The notes below the pieces were generated by a model. That model was not told the DNA's origin, did no database searches, and saw nothing but the letters and a program-made list of their open reading frames with translations. Shown piece after piece: positions 47,425-58,375 of a DNA stretch of 64,000 bases. Both the position numbers and the translations under genes were made by a program. The stretch spans positions 202,645 through 266,644 of the forward strand of contig NW_019775608.1 in NCBI RefSeq assembly GCF_001039355.2, written 5' to 3'. How positions within the stretch are numbered: the stretch's first letter is position 1; the number at the start of each line of letters is the position of its first letter. This DNA is from Lingula anatina. Taxonomy: Eukaryota; Brachiopoda; Lingulata; Lingulida; Lingulidae.

Positions 47425-47590
47425 GAGCTGCGGCTTCTCCTGCCATAAACAGAATCGTGGAAGGAATATGTATAAAATTATGTGCAAAGTACTGAAACCC
47501 TAGAAAGAGGGGGATGTTACTGGATGGAACAAGGTCTTAGACACCTACATCTTAATCAGCCAGGCCGTCCTGGACAAAAGTACAGAAACC
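47425..47590 (+). pseudogene. Inverted exon fragment in copy B
   Basis: The plus strand carries ggcttctcctgccataaaca, aggaatatgtataaaattat, gggggatgttactggatgga and atcttaatcagccagg. It matches copy A's 34845-34985 and, inverted, the coding exon 48800-48990. It lacks the YDKQR part present in copy A. It is embedded between units of the ~106-bp tandem repeat. Confidence 0.75.
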
Positions 47591-47722
47591 CCAACAAAAA
47601 TCCAAAAATCAATATAAGTATCAATTTACATGACATCTAATCAACACAACTTTAAGAAAAAAAAAAACCTAAACCTAAATTTGACAGCAGTAGATAAACA
47701 ATTTACAACTATTTTTATTTAT

Positions 47723-48239
47723 TTATAATTTTTTACAAGCACTATTTGGTTTCATTTTTTTTCTTTTTTTTTCTTTCATTTTTTCTATAGTCATTTTCTT
47801 CCACTCTTCATAAGTCAGAGCACTGTTAGGGTAGTACCAGTACCCCTTCAGCTGCCTGTACCCAGTCTCCTTGCGCCGTGATTGGCCACAGGAACTGCAG
47901 GCCAAAAAATCTTTTTTCATCTTATATCTGCCCACAGTTCCCTCTTCTTCTTGTGCCTTTCTTTTTTTCTGGTACCAGGATGTAGACTTGGGCACGGCAA
48001 AAGCTGGTTGAGTACTGGGGGGGCATGGCACTTTCTTTGCCCTGGTTGGGGTGACCTCCTGGCCAGCTCTGTTTTCTTCCAGAGGTACTCCCATCTCCAC
48101 CAGGCCATGAGGGAGGGAGGGTTGCAATGGCTTGGGGCGTGCCTCTGGGAGATCTGGTGTGGTTGAGAGCTTGGCCCCAGGGAGAGTGGCACCGAGTAAC
48201 AGCTGTGTCACATCTTGCCGTCTCTCCCTCTGGTGATAC
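47723..48239 (-). CDS. Copy B, C-terminal exon with Cys motif
   Basis: Acceptor gcttcag before 48239. Reads YHQRERRQDVTQLLLGATLP, GAKLSTTPDLPEARPKPLQ and TSWYQKKRKAQEEEG. It continues MKKDFLACSSCGQSRRKETG, YRQLKGYWYYPNSALTYEEW and a lysine-rich C terminus, stop at 47723-47725. The CxxCGxxxxxxTGHxQxxGxxYxP-like end is one I recall from DUF6729-type fish proteins (zinc-ribbon half). The exon is open throughout. Whether it is expressed in this deleted copy is unknown. Confidence 0.75.
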
Positions 48240-48795
48240 CTGAAGCCAGTAAACAGTCATATGATCAATTGACAAGGTCAACTATTTTTTTAGTTTGTTT
48301 CAATATCACTGCAAACCTCACTATTTCTGTATGGTACTCAATGGAATTGTAATAAGAAGTTTTCCTACATACATATTTTACATTTATTTCTAAATTTTTG
48401 ATGTCATTCCTAAAACCTTTTGATCCAGATAAACAACACAGCAAAATTATATTTTCTGTATTATTCATAACCAATAAAAACAAAATTCATAAGACAGATA
48501 GGTATTTTTTTAATATAAATAAAACTTGCAGATATATTTTGTGTGTGTGTGTGTGTGTGTAGAAAACAAAATAGATCCAATTTATTTTAAAACTTCATGA
48601 TCCAATAAATAGTTTGCACATAGATTCAGCATCATTTTGATAAAGATAATCAGCTCATTTACTCATATCATTTTCTTCCTGATGACAGCCCTAACAATAA
48701 GTACAAATTTAAAGCTTATTACACTTCATGCTTTAGATAAAGTCCACATCTAAAAGAGACAAAATCAAGTCAAATTGGTAAACCTAACACTCACC

Positions 48796-49110
48796 AAGAA
48801 CGCAAGGTTGCATTGTTGAGGGCGGCAGCACTAAATTGGTGCGCTCCATCAGGTGCCCATTGCCCAGGACTGCCTGGCTGATTAAGGTGTAGGTGTCTAC
48901 GATCTTATTCCATCCAGAAACATCCCCTCTCTTCCTAGGGTTTCTGAACTTGGCACAAAGTTTAATGCATAGTCCTTCAACAATTCTGTTTACGGCAGGA
49001 GAAGCGGCAGGTACCCCTGCACCCTGAAAACTTCTGAAATGTAATAAAACTTGTCCATCACATTTTTGAAGATGGCCATGATTATTCTTCATCCAACAGG
49101 CTGGAAAATT
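48796..49110 (-). CDS. Copy B, penultimate exon
   Basis: Open from acceptor ttttccag to donor cttg/gtgagtg. Reads CWMKNNHGHLQKCDGQVLLH, RSFQGAGVPAASPAVNRIVE, GLCIKLCAKFRNPRKRGDVS and WNKIVDTYTLISQAVLGNGH. Near the end it differs from copy A by a shift (NLVLPPSTMQP). It is the intact counterpart of the frameshifted exon in copy A. Confidence 0.7.
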
Positions 49111-49200
49111 TTCTTTTTTTACAATTCTATGAGTTCTATACTTAGACCTTGTCATTGTGGTTGCTAACGATTATTTTCCAAAAAGTAATGAAAGTTTACC

Positions 49201-49812
49201 TTCTTGTTCTCTCTACATCTGGAGAAACAGTTGATTTTGACTTCCCCTTTTTGAATCTTCCAGACAGGGCTTACCAAGGGACTAGACTGGCTTTCCTGTT
49301 CCTCCTCCGGGATGGGAAACTGAAGGATTAAAAAAAAACATTTGTGGACCTAAAGCATCTTGATATTATTTCAATAATATTATTGCAATATCTATTTGGT
49401 GGAAAACACCATTTTCAATGTAGCTTTCATATACCAAGACAGTTTGATAAGATTATTTTCACAAAAACAATTAGTTAGGTAACTGTTAACAAAATAAGTT
49501 ATATTTATATATTCTTACCAAGAGACTAGACCGGCTTTCCTGTTCTTCCTCCGGGATGGGAAACTGAAGGATTAAATTAAACAGTTTGTTATCAAGCTAA
49601 ATATCATTTCAAATTCTATCTAGTGGGACACAACCACATAATGTTGCAATTATAAATCAAAAGACTTTGAAAAGATATTCTAATCAAAACATGTCATTAA
49701 GTTAAGTAACTGTTAAATAAATGGACAAACGATGTTTATGTATTTTTACCAAGAGACTAGACTGTTGTTCCTCTTTTTTTCATACTCGGCCTCTTCCTCC
49801 GGAATGGGAAAC
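49201..49812 (-). CDS. Copy B, mini-exons fused to the remnant middle exon
   Basis: Mini-exons at about 49752-49812 (FPIPEEEAEYEKKRNNS), 49513-49566 and 49267-49321 (FPIPEEEQESRSSLL type) again lie in ~250-bp repeats. The third lacks its donor. Its end runs directly into the last part of the middle exon (KKGKSKSTVSP-like, to 49201), because about 180 bp plus an intron are deleted at 49270. Confidence 0.6.
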
Positions 49813-50016
49813 TGGATATAAGGTGAACACTTTGTGATCAAGCTAAGTAGTTTTGTATGATATTAATATCTGTTTGATAGAAAATTCAACATTAATTTAA
49901 ATTTTGATCATATTTTTTTTACTAACATACAAAAGAATCATTATCTCATATTAGAAATTAAAATATAAAACATACATTATTCCAGGAGAGAAAAAAAAAA
50001 ACATCCAGTAAGTTAC

Positions 50017-50839
50017 CAGTCTTTTGCCAGCTGAGAGCATTCCTTCTGCTTCCTGGACATCTAATCTTGTAGACTGAAAGAAAATATATTAAAAAAATTA
50101 ACAAAAATATTTTAAACGTAACCTCTATGCAACTGAACTTGTACTAATATTTCAAAAATCAGACCTAGAAATGACTGACCCCAAAAAGATAATTAAAATT
50201 CCACGCCCAGTACACTGAAGGTAAAGAAAGCTGATGTCTTTCTTAATGAAAAGACTTGCTTGCAAATATTTCTTTTAATATTTAGTGTTTATCAATATAT
50301 ATCAATACGTGGCCAAGTTAAAAAGAAAACACATTCACATGATAGTGAGGGTATACCTGTAAGTCTACTAGTGTTAGATCATCAGCAAAAAGAGGGTCTT
50401 CCGCCTGTAAATCTTCCATTCTTTCCTCTTCCTTTGCCAGCATTTCTTTTCCAACTGAGGTCTGACCCAATAGATACACAATGCCAATGAGTTCACCTGG
50501 GAAGACACAGAAAACAACATTTAAATTCACATTTCTGGTATTTTTGTCACCCGGCCTGTTTTGAATTCTCCATCTAAACTACCCCCTTTTAAAATCTATC
50601 TCATAACCAAATTAATATCCCACACTTATTTATCAATGATTTCCCATAAAATACGAAAATAATTGTTTTTAATGTATCATAAATACAACCTGGAGAGGGC
50701 ACTCTTCGATCTTCTTTATTTCTCCCGCCCATTTGCTTCCTCTTGAAGGCTTCTGACCCGTCCTGAAGTGGAATCGACCATGGGCAAACTCCGTCAGCCT
50801 TTCCCTCCACTCCCTGTCCGATTTTCCCGTCTTTGGCAT
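50017..50839 (-). CDS. Copy B, N-terminal exons
   Basis: Candidate first exon 50690-50839 from ATG 50839: MPKTGKSDREWRERLTEFAH, GRFHFRTGQKPSRGSKWAG and IEECPLQ, 50 codons, donor ccag/gttgta. Second exon 50357-50496: GELIGIVYLLGQTSVGKEML, then an acidic EEERMEDLQAEDPL. Third exon 50017-50073: STRLDVQEAEGMLSAGKRL. The first exon ends in phase 0 but the second starts one base into a codon, so a further exon or another splice site is needed. No family is recognised for this N terminus. An AT-rich intron precedes each. Confidence 0.5.
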
Positions 50840-51110
50840 GGCGTGCGCTCCTAGAACCGCGTCTACTCGCAGCGACACACTTTTTTTCCTCTGATCTCTG
50901 ACCCCCGTCCGTAAGTATGTGATGCGTTGTTCACCCGTTTTCACCTCGAAAACTGCGCTTCTGGGTAATTCTGCCAAACGCTCTGCTTCAAGTTAAATCG
51001 TATAATTCAGTCCAGCTCAGTTTATTTATTTCTTTATGTCCACTGGCACATCATGTGAAAGATCCTTTTTATTACTCCGGTTCCCACACTACATGAAATA
51101 TACCCTCTAA

Positions 51111-51361
51111 GACTGGAGTTCCCATGTCTAGATCGATCCATCTGGATCGATCTAACTCCCTGGGGAGTCTCACTAAATTGCTGTCAACTAACTGGCTTAA
51201 ATGTCTGTCACGCTTACCGAATCAGCTAGGGTGTAAAGATAATTACCCCCTAACAGCTTTACTAGGCGTGTCAGACATTTAATAAGCCGGTCAAGTTGAG
51301 GGCAATTTAGTGAGACTCCCCAGGGAGTTAGATCGATCCAAACATCTGTGGAAATGGCCCC
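51111..51361. mobile_element. MITE H1 copy with TAA duplication
   Basis: Left end gactggagttcccatg, then agatcgatccatctggatcg; right end gatcgatccaaacatctgtg, then gaaatggcccc. Flanked by TAA on both sides (51108-51110, 51362-51364). It lies ~110 bp beyond copy B's upstream edge. Confidence 0.85.
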
Positions 51362-51648
51362 TAAAATGACCCCCCCAGGAGTTGGGCACTTTGGGCTCTT
51401 ATCTTTGGATAACGCAATCTTTAAAACTGCTACAGAGATTCCAAGGTTTCATGTCTTAAACTGTGAACGCGAGAAAGAATGAAATAACTCCATGTTGTAA
51501 CTTCAACAGAACGTATATTTTGCTAAACTACAAGTTACATGGTACAATAAAGATCCCTTCTCAGCCCTAATCCAACCTCCCAATAACTTTATGTAATCAA
51601 GCTCTAACAGATTACTAGCTTGAAACAAAGGACATTAAAATTTGAACT

Positions 51649-51768
51649 GCTAGGTGTGAAATATTACCTTAAGCTTATCCTAGGTGTGAAATGTTATCTT
51701 AAGCTTATCCTAGGCGTGAAATATTATCTAAAGCTTATCCTAGGTGTTAAATATTATCTAAAGTTTAT
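51649..51768. repeat. Tandem repeat, ~30 bp x4
   Basis: Four units of taggtgtgaaatattatcta/aagcttatcc. Confidence 0.9.
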
Positions 51769-51869
51769 ATTCTTCCACTGATTGATTTAAGATCACACCA
51801 TGTATGAAAAATTAAATATGTTGCAATTTCTTTCTTTACTCTGGTCCCTGACTATCACATACAATGCAA

Positions 51870-51949
51870 AACAGTAGTGAATACAATACGATAACAAGAT
51901 GGTCAAAGGATGTAAAACAATATGATATCAAGTTAATCATAAGATATAA
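51870..51949. repeat. Minisatellite fragment left of the Tc1 copy
   Basis: Two diverged units of the ~34-bp repeat (acgataacaagatggtca..., cataagatataac) that continues at 53537 on the other side of the transposon. Confidence 0.7.
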
Positions 51950-53536
51950 CACAGACTTTACATTTAATATGGAATATTTTCCAAATAATTTTTCATCATT
52001 TTTTTTTTTTTTTGGGGGGGGGGGGGGCTGACTGGTAAATGAAAATATGGATTAAAATCGTGTTTTCATTAAATGAATGCGCCAGTGAAGCAAACAAAAA
52101 TGCATTGCCTATTCTAAGTCATACGACAACCATTAAAAGGGGTATTTTGGATCTCCATATATTCCAAATTATTATCTGTAAAAGAGTTACACGCCCCTCA
52201 AAGGACCCTCATGTCAGTGTCTAGTCACAGCAACCGTTACTGTTACGCCTGACGTCATCTGGCTGCTACAAGGGCTCTCAAGGTATCCCTTGGGATAGGT
52301 TTTTAGATTATAATTTGGTATAACATTCCAGGCATAGGTCACAATTTGTCTAATTTGGTGCAGTTTTGTTGTAGATCATGTAGGCCGTTGATTCGGCGAG
52401 TAATGGCCTACGCACATACAATGCCTATGTGGTTAAAATATGGCGATTTTGATGTCCAAGGTAGCTGTTCATTCCCTTGATTCTGAAAGTTATTTGCTAT
52501 TAAAAGTGCTCTGTGTGAGCCGACAATCTCATCGTGCAATCTAAAAGTGTCCCTTAGTTACCTGTATCAAATGATAGTCAAGTGGTTCCCAGAGTATCCC
52601 TCTATTTGATGTGGTTCTGGTTTTCATCGATGTCTACCATTGGTGTTTTGACAACTATGGTATCCACATCAAATACTGACGCTGTCAGTGACCATAGTCA
52701 CTTTAGATGCGGCATATGCTTCGTCGCAGACCTCTAAAAGATGTCTGTACACTCTGTTTTGACTAGTTGAGCAGTGCAGGTGAACTTTGTCATCAATAAA
52801 GAAAGCCACGCGGTACCAGTGTTCTATCCAGAAATGGTCATGGCCCCAAATTCATTAGAGAAAAAGACGACGATGTTTTGCTGTTTACAGTGGCTGTCCC
52901 AGATGTCGTCTGGTATTTTAACCTGCTAAAACTAGACGGGTGTTCGCTAAGGGCCTTGAAAATGCGTTTTGGTAGCAATTTGCCCCTCATTCTAAACGGA
53001 CTAGATGGTTTTTGTTAAATTGCAGCAGCATATCCGGAAGGACAGTGAGTCCTGTATCCTGGTGGTAAGATTTTGATTCATTGGTTGTAAGCTCTGGGTA
53101 GATACATCAGTCTGGACATAACTCTGTTCAACGGTGCTGACGGTTCCGTGTGGCACAATAATCTGTCTGGTAATGTCTGTCTTTTCCGCACCATTCTGCC
53201 ACAGATTAACAATTTTGTAATACACTGCCTCACTCATTTTTCATGCGAAACCGACCGCTTGCATGAAAAATTTCAAATTCTTCAATGCAATAATTGCCGA
53301 CATATGGATACTTTTTGACAAAGCCATGCTTCTCCATAGCCAAGCTTTGACCAGCCCAAAGGAGCTGCATATTAAACAATGCAGCAGATATGGTAGTCAG
53401 GTAATTGGTAGCCATACACCTGACTACACACTTCTCCTTTCACGTACCTTATATAAAATTTGAGTTTATGACAAAGAACGAAATTTTACCCAGGCATACC
53501 TTTGAAACTGAAATATACCATATTAAATGTCAAGTC
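51950..53536 (-). mobile_element. Tc1/mariner element, degenerate, copy 2
   Basis: Same family as 5547-7205 in the opposite orientation. Ends: acagactttacatttaatat at the left and atattaaatgtcaagtc at the right, the last few bases missing. Transposase relic on the minus strand: MSEAVYYKIVNLWQNGAEKT and HGTVSTV near 53237-53130, and the C-terminal block near 52300-52500. Frameshifts and stops abound. A poly-T/poly-G run at 51999-52027 lies near its left end. It sits inside a minisatellite. Confidence 0.85.
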
Positions 53537-54035
53537 AAGGTGGTCATAAGATATAATATTACACGATAACAAAGTAGTCACAAGATATAACATTATAAGA
53601 TAACAAAGTGGTCATAAGATATAATATTACACGATAACAAAGTGGTCACAAGATATAATATTACACGATAACAAAGTGGTCACAAGATATACCATTATAA
53701 GATAACAAAGTGGTCACAAGATATAATATTATACGATAACAAAGTGGTCATAAGAAATAATGTTATACAATAACAAAGCAGTCACAAGATATAATACAAT
53801 ACGATAGAAAGGTGGTCATAAGATATTATACGATAACAAGTTGTTCATAAAAAATAACACAATACGATAACAAAGTGGTGATAAGATATAATACAATACA
53901 ATAACAAGTTGGTCGTAAGATATAATATTATACAATAACAAGTTGGTTATAAGATTTAATACTATGTGATTAAAAGTTGGTCATAAAATGTTATACAATG
54001 TCCGATAATAGAGTGGTATTAAGATACAACATAAA
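53537..54035. repeat. ~34-bp minisatellite
   Basis: About 14 units of ataacaaagtggtcataaga/tataatattacacg, degenerating toward the right. Confidence 0.92.
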
Positions 54036-54579
54036 CGGCAACTAATAAACATAAAAGTTTGCTATGAGACGTATATAATCCATTTAGTGACATCAAGGTA
54101 CGTCAGTACGTATAGAATTGAAACAGCAATTCTTAAACAAGTAAACAATGGCCCCCCACCTAAGGAAAATGAAAAGATTAAAACAATTTGAAATTAATTT
54201 TCTGCAAATTAATCAGTTTGCAAGAAACCGTTTATGGGTTTTTGTAAAAAAAAAATGCCGCAAATTTGCTTTTAATTTGCAAGAGCATCTAAAGTTTGTG
54301 GATGGCTTTCTATCCCTTCAAACTTAAACAGTTCCTTATTTGCATGATACCCTTCTTAACAATTGCTATCAAATTTGAAGCAACAGTTTGTAAAAAGACT
54401 AGAAGTTTGCTAAAGGGGCGCACGCAACCGTTAAACACCCAACCCTCCTCAGCAAAGGGCCCAACGAAAAGCCGTAATGTAATGCTTTTAAAATGCGTTA
54501 TGCTTCGAACGATAGGATGTATTTGGCCAAAGAGATACAGTTCCTAGATTTGACCAACTTACTACCTGAGGCGTGCGCT

Positions 54580-54955
54580 GTTGTGCCAGGAATGGAGTCC
54601 ACAAGGAACCGTAGTCCGTTCCCCATTACTTTGTGCTGGTAAAATTCTTCCCATATACCAACCCCAATACTCCGACTAACCCTAACCCGTACTAAGCATA
54701 AGCGACTTTTATTCCCAGGACTACCATACCTGTTATACCGGTGTGACGGAAATAAGTGTCCGGTGTGACTGAAAGTCCGGGACCCTCAGTTTCATAAACC
54801 AGGGGTCTGATTTCTGAAACTGAGGGTCCACATTGAAAAACAGGGTCTCTGCGATAGATTGTGAAACGTAGAGTCCGGGTGTAATATAAAGTTTAAAAAT
54901 GAGGGTTCGGCGGACCCTAAAATGTTGGGACTCTCTGTCACGTCACACCGGGTTG
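54580..54955 (+). repeat. Interspersed repeat R3, divergent copy
   Basis: Shares ccaggaatggag, aaccgtagtccgttccccat, ccaaccccaatac and taaccctaacccgtactaa with 42918-43030. The distal part holds several repeats of a gtccggtgtgac-like and ctgagggtcc-like motif. Confidence 0.7.
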
Positions 54956-54959
54956 TATT

Positions 54960-55600
54960 ATAAACCCAATACACGTGTGATTATCCGATTCTTCGAAGCA
55001 TCACCCTTAGCAAATCATGCTGCAAATTTGCTGCAATATCGCTGTGACTTGCAATTCCTTCTTGCAAAATTGTAGCAAATTTGCTGCAATATGACTGAAA
55101 ATTTAATCAATACATTTTTTTCTTCTGCAAACCCGTCGCTTTTAGTTTGCAGCAATATTGCTAAGAGCAGTGCAGCCTGTAGATAAGGCAGGTACACACT
55201 AGCCTAACTATTTCTCTGGCTATCTTTTGTACATAAATGACGCCTTCACTCAACTAGCCTCTGGGAAAAAGTACAAGTAGTTATAAGCAATTGACACCCA
55301 GTGTATGCGGCAGACAAGAGTGTAATTATGTTGACTACGCCTCCATAACGACACTCTTGTACATCGCATGCAGTGGACGATTGTAATTATACTCTCTACC
55401 AGAAGTACTCTGTATACACGCATCTGGCTGTGCAAACTCGTTTAAGTGTCAGCCGGAGTGAATTAAGCTTCGCAATGCAAGTTGCGACAATAAATAAATA
55501 AATAAATAAATAAATAAAAAATAAATAAATAAAAAAACTTTTCATGTAAATGAGTTAAAAATAAAAATCTGATATCTTGATTTAAACGAGTTCAAATATA
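54960..55600. other. Non-coding stretch with short direct repeats and (AAAT)n
   Basis: aaatttgctgcaatat recurs at about 55024 and 55077. An AAAT run lies at 55489-55530. No gene. Confidence 0.5.
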
Positions 55601-55907
55601 TTAAAAATTGCAAATCGATTGTTCCGCGATAAAGTGTATTTCAAAATCATCTGGAGAGCTGGCAGAAAAAAAACTGTTGGTTCCTTCCCTGGATGAAAGG
55701 CAAAGATCTCGAAACTTAACGTTCTGACGCTGTAGTTTTGTGTTCTCTGCGGCCAAAATGTCCTGGCTTGACGATATCCGTAACGAGAAACTCGCACCCT
55801 CTTGTCCCGGACTGACGTAATTAGTGCCTGTGGTGCTTGAAGCTGCGTCTCTGATGTGGAACACAAAGGCGCCGTTGGGAAGCGCTATGTTATGTAAGAG
55901 AACGCCC
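55601..55907 (-). CDS. Candidate terminal exon, unassigned protein
   Basis: Minus-strand open frame after acceptor tgtatttag, ending at a taa (55601-55603). About 101 residues: GVLLHNIALPNGAFVFHIRD, AASSTTGTNYVSPGQEGAS, then a heptad-like DILAAENTKLQRQNVKFRDL, and FEIHFIAEQSICNF at the end. The good acceptor and the non-random composition are the support. I do not recognise a family. No partner exon was identified upstream. Confidence 0.35.
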
Positions 55908-55909
55908 CT

Positions 55910-57600
55910 AAATACAGAATACCTTTAATTTAGTCACTGTTAAATTTGGGTATGTAAAGTAATCAAAATATTATATTTTTTTCAGCTAATGTTGGTGAAA
56001 AAACACCAAAGGTTTGTTTCAGATTTGACAATGTCTTCCATAATCGAAAATTCAGCATGTTATATCGCCTTGATCCTTATCAAACGTACTGGGAATCTTG
56101 ATTTACGGCTTTGCTCTTGATGAAACTTTCAGGTGGTTTTTACTGTTTACGAATAGTATTGGGCTTATGTGCATTTCGTCAGTTTATCATTCCATCAATG
56201 GTCGGCGCTACCAATGGAGTTTCTCATGGTATCGGATATTTCAATCGCTTTTCACCAGTTACGGCGAATACTTCAGGATATATAAGCAGTTTATCAGGAG
56301 GGGAATAAGTGAATACAAGTTCACAATATATACATGTGCATTTTGCCTTATTAGCTGATGTCTGCCTTCTAGAAGCGCTCTCTAACTATTCGATGCAGAA
56401 ATAAAACTCTGCCTGAGTTGGAAAAGACAATTTCTTCCATTCCGTGAAGGCCCGCGGCTTCCTACACTCAAGGTCAAGTCAACAATAAAAGTCTCTTTAA
56501 ATTACATAATGCTCCAGTACTTCAACATCCGTGTAGTAAACTGCAATCTAAAATGATAATAATAAACCTCTTCTAAGCCACACAGACAGTGTCACACCTC
56601 TGTGTAACAAAAATTCTTGTAACCCCCCTTCATCGCAAAGACATACATGTACACAAACTGGACAATAGAATCGTCACCCGCTGAATCAGAGTAATCAAAG
56701 TTATAATGCCTGGTCTACTTATAATGTGACTAATGAGTATAAAACCGCTGTACCATGGAATTGTATTGTTGGACTTTTTGTGAAATGTGATGTTAATAAA
56801 ATGATACCAGGAGCATATCATTCCACAGTCATTTATCTCCCCCAAAGTATTGGTTCAGTAGGGGTGACACTTCTATTGTCCATTTTGTGTACATGTATTA
56901 TATCCATTGCCGCCGAGTTGGCACATATAACGATTTAAAAAAAAAAGTGAAAATAGTAATATATATTTTGGCAAATAAGATGGTGAACATTTTAAAATTT
57001 CTCGAAGATTTGACGAATTTTCACCTCCAAAACAGCAAAGTTGCAGTTATAACATTGAATTGTTGATATGTTATGGAGTGATAAAAGAAATTGTGTTTCG
57101 GCGAAGCTCGTAATGGATTTAATTGAATTTTAATCTTTGATTTAACAGTAAGAAAGCTACTCATCAGCACTAACACTGTCCCTTCTTATAGATTAAAATG
57201 GCCTGGCGGTTTAGTAGCTATGCCAAAAATTGATTTTTCACTAGATATCAACAGTTATATCTATGCTTATTCATGGCACATTTCTCTACTGTTATAGAGA
57301 AGTGAACATAAATCACCTGCAGCCTTGGTAGAGGATAGTGGTTTAGCATATCTCAGAATATCTCATCTAATACATGCAGCTTCAACTGTTAAACGGTCCA
57401 CAATCTCTTTTGAAATTCTGACCAACTATCATTACGTATACGTGAATTTGCACGTTTTTCATATCACAGTTGCTACCAAAAGACCATAATAATTTATAAA
57501 ACATTATTGCCATTAAAATATGTTTATAATAATTATGTTTATAATAATTAAAGAAGATATTATCTTTCCTATAAGACAGAACATGTCAAATGGACCTGGC
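55910..57600. other. Non-coding stretch
   Basis: Open frames at 56098-56358 and 56630-56938 have no splice context or recognisable similarity. Nothing else was seen. Confidence 0.35.
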
Positions 57601-57608
57601 TATTAAGA

Positions 57609-58375
57609 TGTGCATTACTAAATATAGACACCAATATAAAGACACACACCATCATTGCAAGAAATAACTTACAAGAATCAACCTATTGGAAGATCAAATA
57701 TAAATCTGATTTTATACTGAGATATTTTACTCCCAAATTAAAAAAAATTCCACTGTTTTTGGGTTTTGCACTAATGGAAACGAAGGTCGCTAAAATTTAC
57801 CCTCTACCAGGGCCGCATTTATTATTGTGGACATATTTGCTGAGGCAACCCTGTTTCGCTAGGCCAGGAGGAAACAAGTAACTCTGCACACGCGCAGAAG
57901 GCTTTGTACTCGCTCTGCAGGAGCTCAGTGAAAGCTGGGCTTCGCGCCAATATAATTAACGCTTGTTATGCAACCTGTCTTGTCTTGTCTGTCTGCTAAA
58001 GGGGCGTTTTATTGTCACTGATGAGCAATTAACTATCTTGATAACTGTCAAGGGGACTTGACAGGGACTTGCTTAGTGACCGTGCCTCAGTAGTTATGCA
58101 AACGATTACAAGCCATGTAATCATCCTTGAGATTTCAGAACAGGGTCATAGTGCAGAGATTAGCCATCTACTTAACCAGAGACATATCTGTTCATATCTA
58201 GTGAAAAATCAATCTGTGTAATGAATGAAACGTGCATTACTATATACAGTCACCAATATAAAGACACACCACTTTTGCAAGAAATAACTTAAAAGAAACC
58301 ACTTACTGGAAGATCAAATATTATTTTGGTTTGATATGAGACATTACAATACTACATTTGAAAAAAAATCGTCCA
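57609..58375. repeat. Direct repeats of ~140 bp, 620 bp apart
   Basis: 57609-57750 and 58228-58375 share gtgcattacta, caccaatataaagacacac, tgcaagaaataactta and ggaagatcaaata. Between them lies a GC-richer segment (57800-58100). This could be a small repeat-flanked insertion or a tandem duplication. Confidence 0.65.

Larger units (their letters stand above)
46396..51000 (-). mobile_element. DUF6729-type element, copy B (internally deleted)
   Basis: Shares its G-rich end, ~160-bp AT-rich repeats (46520-47000), ~106-bp repeats (47231-47440, 47590-47700), inverted exon fragment and C-terminal exons with copy A. Identity is high by eye over several kilobases. Its upstream exons (50690-50839, 50357-50496, 50017-50073) differ from copy A's, and the DUF6729 exon and most of the middle exon are missing. 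The upstream edge is near 51000, just before a MITE. It may be a deletion derivative of a fuller element. Confidence 0.65.

Noticed and set aside
55582-55866. Overlapping minus-strand frame in the candidate terminal exon
   Set aside because: It runs in the other frame of 55601-55907 and lacks the acceptor-linked, compositionally sensible reading.
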